A DNA stretch of 64,000 bases from UBA12088 sp041920275 (GCA_041920275.1 JAYRSE010000007.1:1-64000), one strand, 5' to 3'; shown: positions 8,409-17,925, counted from the first letter of the stretch. Numbers and translations are program-made. Notes: generated by a model from the sequence alone, not told the origin.

Positions 8409-9497
8409 TCAGACCGAACCCCGATGAGCGATCGGCTGCTGTGGTATGTCGTTGTTTTTTTGTTGCGCTTCATGGTGTTCCCCCGAATCATGAAGACCTT
8501 CGATCGTATCCCCTTCATCACCTCCGAAAAGTACCACACTTCCGGCAACGATGCAAAGGATCCCCACGACCCGCACGGCAAGGCCGGCACCTCGGAGCCG
8601 TTCGCGGTGGAACGTGGAACCAAGACGTGCTGCCAGAAGGCCGATCAGGAGCACAAAGAGCGGCTGAAGGGCGATCGATGCCTGCACGAGCGCGGTCGAG
8701 GGTCCGAGCACCACAGCACCGTAGAATGCGAGGATAGCGACATTGTCGGCTATCTCGTTCACGAAGTTCACGGCGAGGCCGAACGCATCGCGCCGGCCCA
8801 CAAAGGCGTGAAAGTCGCGCCGGTACGAAGGCACCACGGCCCACAAGACCATACCGGTCGCAAAGCTCCCCACGCTCATCCAGAACGCGGTGCCCCAGTA
8901 GTTCTCCTCGAGGGCGGTACCCTTAAAGAGGAACGCGGCGAGCGCAATAATGAACGATGCGAGCGCCATGAGGGCGACGACCCGCACATTCACCCCACCG
9001 TACCCCTCTTCCTCACCCTTCTTCCGCAACTCCATGTTAAGGACGAATGAGCCGGCAAGGATGATGCACCCCGCCAACAGTTCGAGCGAGCTCGGCACCT
9101 CATCAAAGAACGTAAGTCCCAAGATGAAACCGAACACCGGCACCAGTTGGAAAAGCGGGCACACCTGCGTCTCGTCCGCCTCATCAAGCGCGTAGAGGTA
9201 TGGCATGAGCCAGAGTATCTCCAGCACGCCGACCCCCATGGCAAGAAGCATTTCCTTACCGCTCAGATCGAGCGGATCGGCCGCTATCACACCCTCGTGC
9301 GCAAGACCATGGGCAAGCAGGTAGATGAAGCTACCCACCACGAGCGCAAAGAAGCTCGAGATGAGGACCAGAGTTCCCACCGTGCTCGCACTATCCACCT
9401 GCGCCTTGTAGCGCGTGAGCAAGTAATGGTCGATGAAGGTGCCAACCGCCCAGGTCACCAGAGCGAAGAGCAACAAGAAGAGCCACACCGTGTTCAT
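8409..9497 (-). CDS. EamA/DMT-family membrane transporter
   Basis: A 362-residue protein with about ten hydrophobic segments arranged as two EamA repeats, and a charged His/Gln-rich tail after residue ~330 (GEHHEAQQKNND). The drug/metabolite transporter superfamily exports or imports small metabolites; the substrate cannot be predicted. Unlike most genes here it has a 5' leader: a TTGACA-N17-TATTGT promoter at 9555-9583 and a strong Shine-Dalgarno GGAGGT 7 nt before the ATG. A terminator follows its stop. A second EamA protein is encoded at 29080-30015. Confidence 0.85.
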   Translation of the reverse strand: MNTVWLFLLLFALVTWAVGTFIDHYLLTRYKAQVDSASTVGTLVLISSFFALVVGSFIYLLAHGLAHEGVIAADPLDLSGKEMLLAMGVGVLEILWLMPYLYALDEADETQVCPLFQLVPVFGFILGLTFFDEVPSSLELLAGCIILAGSFVLNMELRKKGEEEGYGGVNVRVVALMALASFIIALAAFLFKGTALEENYWGTAFWMSVGSFATGMVLWAVVPSYRRDFHAFVGRRDAFGLAVNFVNEIADNVAILAFYGAVVLGPSTALVQASIALQPLFVLLIGLLAARLGSTFHRERLRGAGLAVRVVGILCIVAGSVVLFGGDEGDTIEGLHDSGEHHEAQQKNNDIPQQPIAHRGSV

Positions 9498-9554
9498 TTC
9501 TCATACCTCCGTATTTTTCAAGGAACATCCGTGTTTGATCGATCCTAAATATAT

Positions 9555-9583
9555 ACAATATAATACTAGAAACTTACTGTCAA
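9555..9583 (-). promoter_or_regulatory. Promoter of the EamA transporter gene
   Basis: On the minus strand there is a TTGACA at 9578-9583 (complement), a 17-bp spacer, and TATTGT at 9555-9560. Transcription would start near 9548, giving a leader of about 50 nt that contains the GGAGGT ribosome-binding site. Confidence 0.7.
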
Positions 9584-9848
9584 GTCCACCGGAAGTGCTC
9601 GCTCACGCCCTCCGCAGACCGCACAACATCGTCGTTTTTGCGAAGAGCCCGCTCAGTGCGACCTCGCAAATCCTGAATTATTCGACGATCATCACGAAAT
9701 CCCCGGATCGCCATACCATACGAGTACTCACCTTCTCGTGTAGTTTCTACGACCGGTGAAGCATACGCGTGCGAACGAGCGCGCAACCCCTGCCCGACGA
9801 AAGAGGCGGTGCTCGCCAAACGAGAAGCCGGGAAGGTGGGTGCGCGAA
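9584..9848. other. Gap with at most one doubtful small ORF
   Basis: The stretch between the EamA promoter and the stop of the serine hydrolase gene holds no recognisable gene. A 43-residue minus-strand frame starting MAIRGFRDDRR near 9711 and stopping at 9580 is possible: it has a weak AAGGTG about 14 nt upstream, and its end would overlap the EamA promoter. I do not call it as a gene. Confidence 0.3.
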
Positions 9849-10931
9849 TCAGCTCTTTTCCTCCTCGGACCCGAATTGATCGTGCACTTCGTCGTAGAAA
9901 AGTTTTGAAACTTCCCGGACCGTGCTCTGCAACTCTGCCAACGAATCGCCGCGCGACATGACGCAGAGCAGGTACGGATGTTCGGGATAGTACACGATAC
10001 CGCAATCATGGAACTGCACCGTGTAGCCATCACCCACCATCTGTCGCTCTCCGAACTTATGCGCAACGGGGATATACGATGGCACCCCCTGCACGATACC
10101 CTGCGTGAACGATGATTGTGAAAGTATCGACAGGGCAAGCTCGGAGTATTCTCTGGTAAGGTAGGACGCATTGTACAATACTCGAAAGAATGCCGCGTAT
10201 TCACGAACCGTCAAACGAAGGTCTCCGCTGTCTTCGAGATTGAACGGAACGCCGATCTGCGCAAAGGTATCAGCGAGCACATCTTCGTTCACGTACGACC
10301 GAAGCGCCTTCACGGCAGTATTGTCGGAATATATGATCATGTGTTCGAGAAGTTCTTGAATACTGTACTCGACTCCCGACCGCACCCCCGACGAGGTGGC
10401 GATGTTCTGCGAAAGGGTATGTTCCATATCGTCCGTGATCAGCACCCGATCCTGTAATAGCGCGGGCTTCGTTTCCGCCTGCTTCAGTACTGCGATCAGT
10501 ATGGGAACCTTCACCAGACTCGCAGGTACGAAGGGTTCGTCGTACGAGAGGCCATACCAAGGTCCGTTGCTCAGGTCTCGAAAGTATACGGAAACACTTT
10601 CATATCCGTACTGTTTGGTCATCCTGGCAATAAGGGCATCAAGCTTGGTTTTAAACAGCTTGATCCGAGGTGTCGCCGCAACCTCGGTCTCACACTCGAT
10701 CAGAGGATCGATGAATCGGTATGCGGTTGAATTCTCGCGTACCGGTTGTTGTCCGGTACCACCCAAGGGCGGACTATCGATGCCATCTCCCACGTACAAA
10801 GTCGCACCGACACCCAAACAGATCCCGAGACACAAAGAGATCACGTAGTACACAGGTGATGTGTCGCGCGACACCGGAGGCTTGCGATCACGGTTCATAC
10901 CAACATGACGGTCCTGATATCGGGACCGCAT
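9849..10931 (-). CDS. Membrane-anchored serine hydrolase, class A beta-lactamase fold
   Basis: A 360-residue protein with an N-terminal membrane anchor (YYVISLCLGICLGVGATLYV) and an extracytoplasmic hydrolase domain. The three active-site boxes are recognisable: SxxK as PASLVKVPIL (Ser near 137), SDN as YSDNTAVKAL (near 202), and a KTG equivalent written HKFGE (near 290). The KTG box is HKFG, so cephalosporin-type recognition is uncertain; a peptidase or esterase on peptidoglycan is as likely as a true lactamase. The ATG at 10931 lies 7 nt after a TGTGTTACAAT extended -10; a later ATG at 10898 would also give a complete anchor. Confidence 0.8.
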   Translation of the reverse strand: MRSRYQDRHVGMNRDRKPPVSRDTSPVYYVISLCLGICLGVGATLYVGDGIDSPPLGGTGQQPVRENSTAYRFIDPLIECETEVAATPRIKLFKTKLDALIARMTKQYGYESVSVYFRDLSNGPWYGLSYDEPFVPASLVKVPILIAVLKQAETKPALLQDRVLITDDMEHTLSQNIATSSGVRSGVEYSIQELLEHMIIYSDNTAVKALRSYVNEDVLADTFAQIGVPFNLEDSGDLRLTVREYAAFFRVLYNASYLTREYSELALSILSQSSFTQGIVQGVPSYIPVAHKFGERQMVGDGYTVQFHDCGIVYYPEHPYLLCVMSRGDSLAELQSTVREVSKLFYDEVHDQFGSEEEKS

Positions 10932-11027
10932 ATGCACCATTGTAACACATTCCCATGGGAAGAATTCATCGAGCTCATTTCGAGACACCCGACCTTCGAA
11001 CCTCGTGCCACAGCTTCACACCGTATA

Positions 11028-12113
11028 TCAAACCCCCTCTTCGCGAAGGATGTCCACCGCCTTGCGGGCGTTCTTGGAGAGCTTGGCGGGTATTTTGATA
11101 TCGAGGGTGATGTAAAGGTCGCCCCGCGTGCCGCCGCGGCCCGAGGGCACCCCCTTGCCTTTTATGCGCAACCGCTCGCCGTGCGTCACCCCCTCGGGTA
11201 TCTTTACGGACATGGGGCCGTCGAGCGTATCGAGCTCGTGCTTTGCCCCCAGTATGGCGTCCGTGAGCTTGATGCTGTGATGCATAACGATGTCGTTGCC
11301 TTCCTTGGTATAGCGTGGGTCGCGCTTGACATGAATCTTCACGTAGAGGTCACCCGCCACCCCTCCCGGTATCGCTTCTCCCGCACCGGATAGGCGCACC
11401 ATCTCTCCATCATCGATACCTGCGGGCACCGCGACAGGGATCTCTTCCTCGCGCCGCGCCACTCCGTGCCCCGCACAGCCGCCACACTTCTCTTGCGGAA
11501 CCTTTCCGGATCCGTGGCACACCGTACACTCTCGCGCTGTGGAAAACGTACCGAACATCGTCTGTCGCGTTTCGTGCACCTTACCCGCACCATTGCATGC
11601 GCCACACGTGGCGAGCGAGGTGCCCTTGCGCGCACCGGATCCACCGCACTCTTTGCATGTGGAAAGTTTGGTGATGAGTACCCGTCGCTCCACGCCGAAC
11701 ACCGACTCTTTGAAAGAGAGCTCGATATCGATCGATATGTCGCGCCCGCGCGGCGTACGGCTGCGCCTGCCGCCGCCGAAGAACTCGCCGAACATGTCGC
11801 CGAGATCGAATTCGACCCCCTGCCCGCCGAAACCTTGTCCGCCGAAGCCGGAAAAGTCGAAGCCACCGAAACCCTGCCCGCCGTGCGCGTGACCTCCCGC
11901 ACCGCCGAATGTTTGGCCGTACGTGTCGTACTCCGCGCGCTTTTTGTCGTCGGAGAGCACCGCATAGGCCTCGTTCGCCTCCTTAAAGCGCTGCTCGTCG
12001 CCACCTTGTTTGTCGGGGTGATACCGGTGCGCCAACTTGTGGAAAGCTTTTTTGATCTCTTCCTTTGACGCACCGCGCTCCACGCCGAGTATACTGTAAT
12101 AATCTTTAGACAT
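11028..12113 (-). CDS. dnaJ: Chaperone protein DnaJ
   Basis: A 361-residue Hsp40. It has a J domain with HRYHPDKQGG (HPD motif, residues ~31-37), a Gly/Phe-rich linker (residues ~75-115), and four CxxCxGxG zinc repeats (CKECGGSG, CGACNGAG, CTVCHGSG, CGGCAGHG). The C-terminal substrate-binding domain contains VHVKRDPRYTKEGND-type sequence. It delivers unfolded clients to DnaK and stimulates its ATPase. It is the last gene of a grpE-dnaK-dnaJ set on the minus strand, 76 nt after the dnaK stop. The class I architecture is intact and length is slightly below the usual ~375. Confidence 0.97.
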   Translation of the reverse strand: MSKDYYSILGVERGASKEEIKKAFHKLAHRYHPDKQGGDEQRFKEANEAYAVLSDDKKRAEYDTYGQTFGGAGGHAHGGQGFGGFDFSGFGGQGFGGQGVEFDLGDMFGEFFGGGRRSRTPRGRDISIDIELSFKESVFGVERRVLITKLSTCKECGGSGARKGTSLATCGACNGAGKVHETRQTMFGTFSTARECTVCHGSGKVPQEKCGGCAGHGVARREEEIPVAVPAGIDDGEMVRLSGAGEAIPGGVAGDLYVKIHVKRDPRYTKEGNDIVMHHSIKLTDAILGAKHELDTLDGPMSVKIPEGVTHGERLRIKGKGVPSGRGGTRGDLYITLDIKIPAKLSKNARKAVDILREEGV

Positions 12114-12189
12114 ACGGTGTAGCGTTTTAAGTACTCAATGCTCTGTTGTCCGAGTTTCCCGTATACGTATACGAATCCCGAATACGGTG

Positions 12190-14067
12190 CTAGCCCGTCT
12201 CCGCATCGCGCACCTTGGGACCCTCATCGCCGCCATCATCCTTCTTCTCGTCCGCCTTCGCCTCTCCCTGCTTGCTCATGGCCTCGCCTATCTTCGAGAG
12301 CTCGCGGGAAAGTTCGTCCGTCGCGTTGCGGATCGCCATACGGTCGGTGCCGTCCTTGTACTTTTTGAGCGCGTCGATCTTCGCCTGCACCCCCTGCTTC
12401 ACGTCGTCGCCCACTTTCGCACCATGCTCCCCAAGGGACTTTTCCGCAGTGTAGATGAGCTGTTCCGCCATATTCTTGGTCTCCACAAGCTCGCGCTTTT
12501 CTTTGTCCTCCGCCTCGTGATCTTTTGCCTCGTTGCGCATGCGCTCGATGTCGGCATCCGAAAGGCCGGAGCTCGCTTCGATGCGGATCGACTGCTCTTT
12601 ACCGGTCGCCTTATCCTTTGCCTTTACGTTCAAGATACCGTTCGCATCGACGTCGAATGTGACCTCGACCTGCGGCATGCCGCGTGGCGCGGGCGCGATA
12701 CCGTCGAGAATGAAGCGCCCGAGCGATTTGTTGTCCGCCGCCATCGCCCGCTCGCCCTGCACGATATGGATCTCGACCTGTGTTTGGTTGTCCGCCGCAG
12801 TCGAGAAAGTCTGACTGCGCTGGGTCGGTATGGTGGTATTCTTTTCAATGAGCTTGGTCGCCACATTACCCATCGTCTCGATACCGAGCGAGAGCGGTAT
12901 CACGTCGAGCAAGAGCACATCCTTCACATCGCCCTGCATGATACCTCCCTGGATCGCGGCGCCCGCCGCCACCACTTCGTCCGGATTGATCGATTTGTTC
13001 GGCTCTTTGTTGAAGTACGCGCGCACCGCCTCCACGATGGCCGGCATGCGCGTCTGACCGCCCACCAGGATGATCTCGTCAATGTCTTCCTTCTTGAAGG
13101 GCGAGGCTTCTATCGCACGCTTGGTGATAGCCATGGAACGTTCGATGAACTCAGCCGCAAGCTCCTCGAGCTTCGCCCGCGAAAGGTGCAAGAGCAAGTG
13201 TTGCGGACCTTCGTCGGTCGAGGTGATGAATGGGATGTTGATCTCGGTTTCAGCAACGGTCGAAAGTTCCATCTTCGCCTTTTCCGCCGCCTCATCGAGA
13301 CGCTGTAACGCGAGCGAGTCCTTGGTGACGTCGATCCCCGACTCCTTTTTGAACTCGTCCGCTATCCAACGCACGATCTTCTGGTCGATGTCACGACCCC
13401 CCATGTGCGAATCGCCGTCGGTACTCTTGACCTCGATCACGTCGTCGCCCACCTCGAGGACCGAGATGTCGAACGTACCGCCACCAAAGTCGTACACCAC
13501 GATCTTTTCGTTCTTCTTTTTGTTGAACCCGTACGCAAGCGCGGCCGCCGTCGGCTCGTTGATGATGCGCTTTACCTCCAGTCCGGCTATCTTGCCCGCA
13601 TCTTTGGTGGCTTGGCGCTGACTGTCATTAAAATATGCGGGAACGGTGATGACCGCTTCGGTGATCTTTTCGCCCAGCTTTCGTTCCGCGTCGTTCTTGA
13701 GCTTTTGAAGGATCATCGCGCTTATCTCCTCGGGACTGTAGTCCTTGTCGCCCATACCGATCCGCACGCCGCCGTTGTCGGCACGCTTCACTTCGTACGG
13801 CACGATGCCTTTGTCCTTCTGCACGGTATCTTCCTCAAAGCTGTGGCCGATGAAGCGCTTGATGCCGTAGATGGTGTTCTTCGGGTTGGTGACGGCCTGC
13901 CGCTTCGCGACCACACCGACCGCACGCTCGCCTTTTTTGTTGATGGACACCACGGAAGGCGTCGTGCGGTTACCCTCTTCGTTCTCAACGATGCGCGGCT
14001 CACCACCCTCAATGATGGCCATTGCGGAGTTTGTCGTACCAAGATCGATGCCAAGTATCTTTGCCAT
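12190..14067 (-). CDS. dnaK: Chaperone protein DnaK (Hsp70)
   Basis: A 625-residue Hsp70 beginning MAKILGIDLGTTNSAMAI, the phosphate-1 loop. The nucleotide-binding domain (to ~380) includes VYDFGGGTFDISVLEV and ILVGGQTRMPAI. The substrate-binding domain contains DVIPLSLGIETMGN, and the helical lid ends in a charged tail. With DnaJ and GrpE it forms the ATP-dependent folding machine. The start at 14067 is fixed by homology; the frame remains open for 258 bases upstream but overlaps grpE. No CIRCE operator is visible in the intergenic regions. Confidence 0.98.
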   Translation of the reverse strand: MAKILGIDLGTTNSAMAIIEGGEPRIVENEEGNRTTPSVVSINKKGERAVGVVAKRQAVTNPKNTIYGIKRFIGHSFEEDTVQKDKGIVPYEVKRADNGGVRIGMGDKDYSPEEISAMILQKLKNDAERKLGEKITEAVITVPAYFNDSQRQATKDAGKIAGLEVKRIINEPTAAALAYGFNKKKNEKIVVYDFGGGTFDISVLEVGDDVIEVKSTDGDSHMGGRDIDQKIVRWIADEFKKESGIDVTKDSLALQRLDEAAEKAKMELSTVAETEINIPFITSTDEGPQHLLLHLSRAKLEELAAEFIERSMAITKRAIEASPFKKEDIDEIILVGGQTRMPAIVEAVRAYFNKEPNKSINPDEVVAAGAAIQGGIMQGDVKDVLLLDVIPLSLGIETMGNVATKLIEKNTTIPTQRSQTFSTAADNQTQVEIHIVQGERAMAADNKSLGRFILDGIAPAPRGMPQVEVTFDVDANGILNVKAKDKATGKEQSIRIEASSGLSDADIERMRNEAKDHEAEDKEKRELVETKNMAEQLIYTAEKSLGEHGAKVGDDVKQGVQAKIDALKKYKDGTDRMAIRNATDELSRELSKIGEAMSKQGEAKADEKKDDGGDEGPKVRDAETG

Positions 14068-14115
14068 ATGTTTTTGACACTTACTCTTTATAATCCGGCT
14101 CCAAGAGCGCAAGCA

Positions 14116-14161
14116 CCAAACGAACGAAATGATAGATATAGGCGTCTCGTTCGTCGTTTGG
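14116..14161 (-). promoter_or_regulatory. Inverted repeat between grpE and dnaK
   Basis: Arms CCAAACG-AACGA and TCGTTCGTCGTTTGG can pair with a 3-nt bulge across a ~19-nt loop. There is no T-run after it on the minus strand, so it is not a convincing terminator. It may stabilise or process the grpE-dnaK transcript, or bind a regulator. Confidence 0.3.
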
Positions 14162-14195
14162 GGTCTGTGTTCTTCGTCCGGTCGCTGGTAAAGCA

Positions 14196-14783
14196 CTACC
14201 CGTGCTGGTACACCACCACCTTCGCCGCTCGGACCACTTCGCTCCCCACTTTGTACCCATGCTGCAACACTCGAGCGACGGTATTGTCGGCTTGCGCGTC
14301 GTCCGTCTGCTGCACGCTCATGCACTCGTGCAGGGTCGGATCGAACTCGTCGCCGATCGCACCGAAAGTGGAGAGGCCTTCCGCCTCGAGCGCTCTATGT
14401 ATCTGGCCGAAGATACGCTCCACACCCCCACGCCAGGTGACGTCGACCTCGCTCCATCGCGGATCGTTCAGTGCGGAAGCGTACGCGTCGAGTGCGGGTA
14501 TAAGCGACCGGACCACCTTTCCGCGCGCACGGGTACCGTCGCGCTCACGTTCCTCCTCGACGACGCGCCGAAAGTTCACCAGATCCGCCTTGGCGCGTTG
14601 CCATCCGGCAAGGTTCTCATCGCGCTCTTTTTGGCACTCCTTGAGCTCCTCGCGCACGGACTTGAGCTTGTGTGCAAGCGCGGAAGCGTTCGCTTCACCT
14701 TCTTCGAGCGCAAGCTCTTCGCCCGAATCCGCGTCGAGTATCACCTCTTCTTCGTGGTCATGTGCGTGACGGGGAGCTTTCAT
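14196..14783 (-). CDS. grpE: Nucleotide exchange factor GrpE
   Basis: A 195-residue protein with an acidic N-terminus, a long charged coiled coil (LAHKLKSVREELKECQKERD, residues ~37-75) and the GrpE beta domain including LSTFGAIGDEFDPTLHECMS and VLQHGYKVGSEVVRAAKVVV. It is the ADP-release factor for DnaK, encoded next downstream. The start at 14783 is supported by one of the best promoters in the window, whose -10 ends 8 nt before the ATG. Confidence 0.96.
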   Translation of the reverse strand: MKAPRHAHDHEEEVILDADSGEELALEEGEANASALAHKLKSVREELKECQKERDENLAGWQRAKADLVNFRRVVEEERERDGTRARGKVVRSLIPALDAYASALNDPRWSEVDVTWRGGVERIFGQIHRALEAEGLSTFGAIGDEFDPTLHECMSVQQTDDAQADNTVARVLQHGYKVGSEVVRAAKVVVYQHG

Positions 14784-14791
14784 CGCACCAC

Positions 14792-14820
14792 AGTATATGC
14801 GGAAAAAAAGGGTGTGTCAA
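14792..14820 (-). promoter_or_regulatory. Consensus promoter of grpE-dnaK-dnaJ
   Basis: On the minus strand there is TTGACA (14815-14820 complement), a 17-bp spacer, and TATACT (14792-14797). The ATG follows after 8 nt, so the message is leaderless. No heat-shock-specific sigma element or CIRCE palindrome overlaps it. Confidence 0.85.
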
Positions 14821-14890
14821 ATATGGCATTGACATACAAAATATTCATTGTGGTTGTGGCCTCACGTTCTGCAACCCATGTTGACCTATT

Positions 14891-15565
14891 TCACCAGTGC
14901 ACGGGAGAGACACCGTGCTCTCTCAGGTACTCGTTCGTTTTGCTGAAATGTCGACATCCGTAAAAACCAGCATGTGCGGAAAGCGGCGAAGGATGCGCGG
15001 CTTCGAGCACCAAGTGTTTCTTCGTATCGATGAGCGTTCTTTTCTTGCGCGCATAGTTACCCCAGAGCAAGAAGACCACGTGCTCCCGCCTCCGGGACAG
15101 CGCATCGATCGCCGCGTCGGTGAACTCCTCCCACCCCTTTCCTTGGTGGCTCCCCGCCTCACCCGCTCGCACGGTGAGCGTCGCATTGAGGAGGAGCACG
15201 CCCTGCTCCGCCCACCGCTCCAGATTGCCATGCGGCGGGACCTCGGTACCGAGGTCGCTTGCGATCTCCTTGTAGATGTTTCGAAGCGAAGGGGGTACCT
15301 CTACCCCTTGCGGCACACTGAAGCAGAGTCCGTGGGCTTGACCGGGGCCATGGTACGGATCCTGCCCGAGCACCACCACCTTCACTTGATCGAAAGGGCA
15401 CCGGTTGAAGGCGTTGAACACGAGCTTGGGTGGCGGGTAGACCGCGGTGTGGAGGTACTCGGCTTTCACAAAGTCGGAGAGGGTGCGCCAGTACGGCAGC
15501 ACGAACTCACCCGCAAGCGCTCGCTTCCATGAGGGTTCGATACGAACGACATCGTCACGCGGCAT
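14891..15565 (-). CDS. ung: Uracil-DNA glycosylase (family 1)
   Basis: A 224-residue enzyme with the family 1 signatures GQDPYHGPGQAHGLCFSV (catalytic Asp and water-activating loop), LLLNATLTVRAGEAGSHQ and the Leu-loop HPSPLSAHAGFYGCRHFSK. It removes uracil from DNA, starting base-excision repair. The ATG at 15565 is preceded by TGTGCTACAAT with a 6-nt gap, so the longer frame starting at 15583 is rejected. It is divergent from no neighbour and lies between grpE and the terminator at 15633. Confidence 0.97.
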   Translation of the reverse strand: MPRDDVVRIEPSWKRALAGEFVLPYWRTLSDFVKAEYLHTAVYPPPKLVFNAFNRCPFDQVKVVVLGQDPYHGPGQAHGLCFSVPQGVEVPPSLRNIYKEIASDLGTEVPPHGNLERWAEQGVLLLNATLTVRAGEAGSHQGKGWEEFTDAAIDALSRRREHVVFLLWGNYARKKRTLIDTKKHLVLEAAHPSPLSAHAGFYGCRHFSKTNEYLREHGVSPVHW

Positions 15566-15632
15566 GAACGTATTGTAGCACATGAGTCTGAAACACCGTC
15601 AAAATACTCTTGTATGGGATCGATCGTCACTC

Positions 15633-15666
15633 ATAACAAAACCCCGTACGAACGGGGTTTTGTTAT
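15633..15666 (-). terminator. Intrinsic terminator after the beta-propeller gene
   Basis: A perfect 15-bp stem (15633-15647 with 15652-15666, loop ACGA) with an A/T-rich outer part. It lies 15 nt past the stop of the minus-strand gene at 15682. Confidence 0.85.
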
Positions 15667-15681
15667 TCGCAAACCGCCAAA

Positions 15682-17925
15682 CTACAGACTGAGACTCTTG
15701 AGCTCTTTCCACGTCTTCATGTCGAACGCCTTGAGTGCGTTATCGCTCAGCACGTAAAAGTAGTCGTCGAGGTAGAGTGCGCGGCGTACACCGTAGCCGG
15801 AAACGGCATGCTTAAGCGAAAGCGTGTCATTTGCGTACGAGAAGACGTATCCGCCATTGCTACCGGGTATGAAGAACACCTTGTTGTCCGCATCACGCAA
15901 GAACGCATGGTGGTTGTTCTCGACCTCGCTCCAACTTTCCTTGATGAGGTACTTCGACTTTTCGGTTGGCTTCGCAGGATCGCTCACGTCGAAGATCGAG
16001 ATCTTGACCCCGTTATCCTCGCGCCCCACGCCAAGCACCCGGTCGTCACCCAAATACTCAAGGTATGCACTGTAGCCGGGGATCTTGAGCTCACCCGCCA
16101 CCTTGGGAGCGGTGGGTATGGAGAGATCGAGCACATAGAATGGATCCGTTTGACGGAACGTGACCAAGTATCCGACGTCACCCATGAAGCGCACCGAGTA
16201 CACGCGCTCCGTTTGCCCCAGACCCTTCACACTCCCCACGATCGAGAGTGCGCTGTTAAGCACATACACATCGTTCTCACTTTCGACACCACCCCATCCA
16301 TCATCGACCGTAACAGCGACACGCAGGTTCCCAGCATGTTCGTCGAGTGCGAATTGATTGAGCAAGTGCCCGGGAACACTACCAACCGCGGCGATCGTGA
16401 GGGTGTCGACCGGAATGCGGGCCACACGCGTGCGGTACATGTCCCGAACCTTCGCTCTCACAAGCTCGCGCATCTTGTTTTCCATTTCGGTCTCGATTCG
16501 CAACCGCTCGTCATCGGACTTCTGCATCATTTCCGCTTCGAAGATCTTTCTGATCTCCTGCAATTTACCGGCGTCGGAAATGCCATACCCCAATATCGCC
16601 TGTGCACGTGTCCTTGCACCTTGTGACACGTACGGACCCATCGCCTCCAACACGATGCCCGCCATGATGCTATCACGAACGCCATACTCTTGCGTTGCAA
16701 CATACAGGTTTTCCTTGAACATCGCCACGGTCGCATTGCTCGACTCCGCCGCGAAGCTCGCGCGCCTGATCGCCATTCCGGTCTGTGGATCGAGTGCAAG
16801 CATCGTGTACAGACTGTCCGCCGGCTCCAGTCGCTCCGGCACCAATATGTCACCGCACGACACAACCAAATCGACCCCACCACGTCCCAAGGGCGCGATC
16901 GGGCACGGTCCCGCGTTACGCAGGTAGGTGCTCGTCACCAGGTAGATCGTATCGTTCTGCAATCGTGCGGTCACGACCGAGGTGTTATTTTTAAGCGCAT
17001 AATCCCACACCTTCATGGGTTTTTTGGGGTCGGCAATGTTATACGCGACGATGCTGGGATACGAGAAGATCACCAGGATCTTTTTGTTTTGGACCAAAAG
17101 CATCTCGCCGGTCTCTTTGATCGAGTCGCTCAAAAGCGCCATGTCGGCGGGTGGAAGCGCGTCGACGATCTTGCTGCGCCGATCACTCTCATGATAGGCC
17201 GGCATCATCCTGTCGGTGGATACCGAAACGGAATCGACCGTCGCGGGTGCAGCGTCAATCCGCATCTCTCGGATTAGCTCTCGGTCCTGATTATACCGCG
17301 CCGATTCGTTCCCAATGAATATGCTCGAGCCGTCCGTCTTTACGATATCCGGCTCATCGATACCAGCGACCTGTACATTGGTGCCGGACACACGTTCCGC
17401 ACGTTCATTGGACTTCGACATACCGGCATCCGCAGCCTGTGGCGCGATGTCTGTCCCGACAACCCGCGCCCTCAGCGACGCCACATCTCCATAGTTACGC
17501 TCCGCCGTAACATACTTTGCGAGATCCGTCGAGTCGCGTACGGCACGGTAGCCATGCCCACCCTGCGCCATGCCCGCACCCTGTGATTTGCGCACGAGTG
17601 CCGACCTCCCGACCGGGCCCACACTGTTGCCATGCCACTCGGGCATCGAAACGGTGTCCGTATAGAAGGCCCGTACCGCGGCACGCGTCTGTGCACCGTA
17701 GTACCCCGTGGCGCCTGCGGGGATCGAGTACCCGAGACCGATCAGACACTCCTGTAACGCGCGCACCGATGCGCCACTTGCACCATACTGCGCACCGGTC
17801 ATGCTCTCGGCCATGCACGCCGCACTGGCCGACGGGACGAATACGAAACACAGGGCCAACAAAACGCCTATCGCGATGGATAATGTGATGAATGGGCGTA
17901 CGACCGCCCGATGTGTGCTGTTCAT
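15682..17925 (-). CDS. Secreted protein with peptidoglycan-binding-like and C-terminal beta-propeller domains
   Basis: A 747-residue exported protein. Residues ~8-36 form a signal peptide (ITLSIAIGVLLALCFVF...SAA). Next comes a PG_binding_1-like helix bundle containing GASVRALQECLIGLGY and GYYGAQTRAAVRAFY. The large remainder matches the secreted beta-propeller family (Beta_propel): repeated blades such as VYSVRFMGDVGYLVTFRQTD, AYLEYLGDDRVLGVGR and RRALYLDDYFYVLSD. Residues ~480-520 form a charged helical insert. A cell-wall-bound surface protein is the simplest reading; no catalytic motif is seen. Start 17925 follows TACACT by 9 nt. Confidence 0.8.
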   Translation of the reverse strand: MNSTHRAVVRPFITLSIAIGVLLALCFVFVPSASAACMAESMTGAQYGASGASVRALQECLIGLGYSIPAGATGYYGAQTRAAVRAFYTDTVSMPEWHGNSVGPVGRSALVRKSQGAGMAQGGHGYRAVRDSTDLAKYVTAERNYGDVASLRARVVGTDIAPQAADAGMSKSNERAERVSGTNVQVAGIDEPDIVKTDGSSIFIGNESARYNQDRELIREMRIDAAPATVDSVSVSTDRMMPAYHESDRRSKIVDALPPADMALLSDSIKETGEMLLVQNKKILVIFSYPSIVAYNIADPKKPMKVWDYALKNNTSVVTARLQNDTIYLVTSTYLRNAGPCPIAPLGRGGVDLVVSCGDILVPERLEPADSLYTMLALDPQTGMAIRRASFAAESSNATVAMFKENLYVATQEYGVRDSIMAGIVLEAMGPYVSQGARTRAQAILGYGISDAGKLQEIRKIFEAEMMQKSDDERLRIETEMENKMRELVRAKVRDMYRTRVARIPVDTLTIAAVGSVPGHLLNQFALDEHAGNLRVAVTVDDGWGGVESENDVYVLNSALSIVGSVKGLGQTERVYSVRFMGDVGYLVTFRQTDPFYVLDLSIPTAPKVAGELKIPGYSAYLEYLGDDRVLGVGREDNGVKISIFDVSDPAKPTEKSKYLIKESWSEVENNHHAFLRDADNKVFFIPGSNGGYVFSYANDTLSLKHAVSGYGVRRALYLDDYFYVLSDNALKAFDMKTWKELKSLSL

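Noticed and set aside
8338..8409. Start of the 259-residue hypothetical protein at 8409.
   Set aside because: This stretch contains the EamA terminator hairpin and encodes an implausible leader; the ATG at 8337 is a better start.
12187..14769. Long plus-strand open frames (up to ~450 codons) opposite dnaK and grpE.
   Set aside because: They are antisense shadows of a GC-rich, codon-biased gene; the translations are low-complexity and match nothing, while the minus-strand frames are unmistakable DnaK and GrpE.
14784..14890. A CIRCE (HrcA) operator for the chaperone operon.
   Set aside because: No TTAGCACTC-N9-GAGTGCTAA-like palindrome is present upstream of grpE, dnaK or dnaJ; only a plain consensus promoter is seen.
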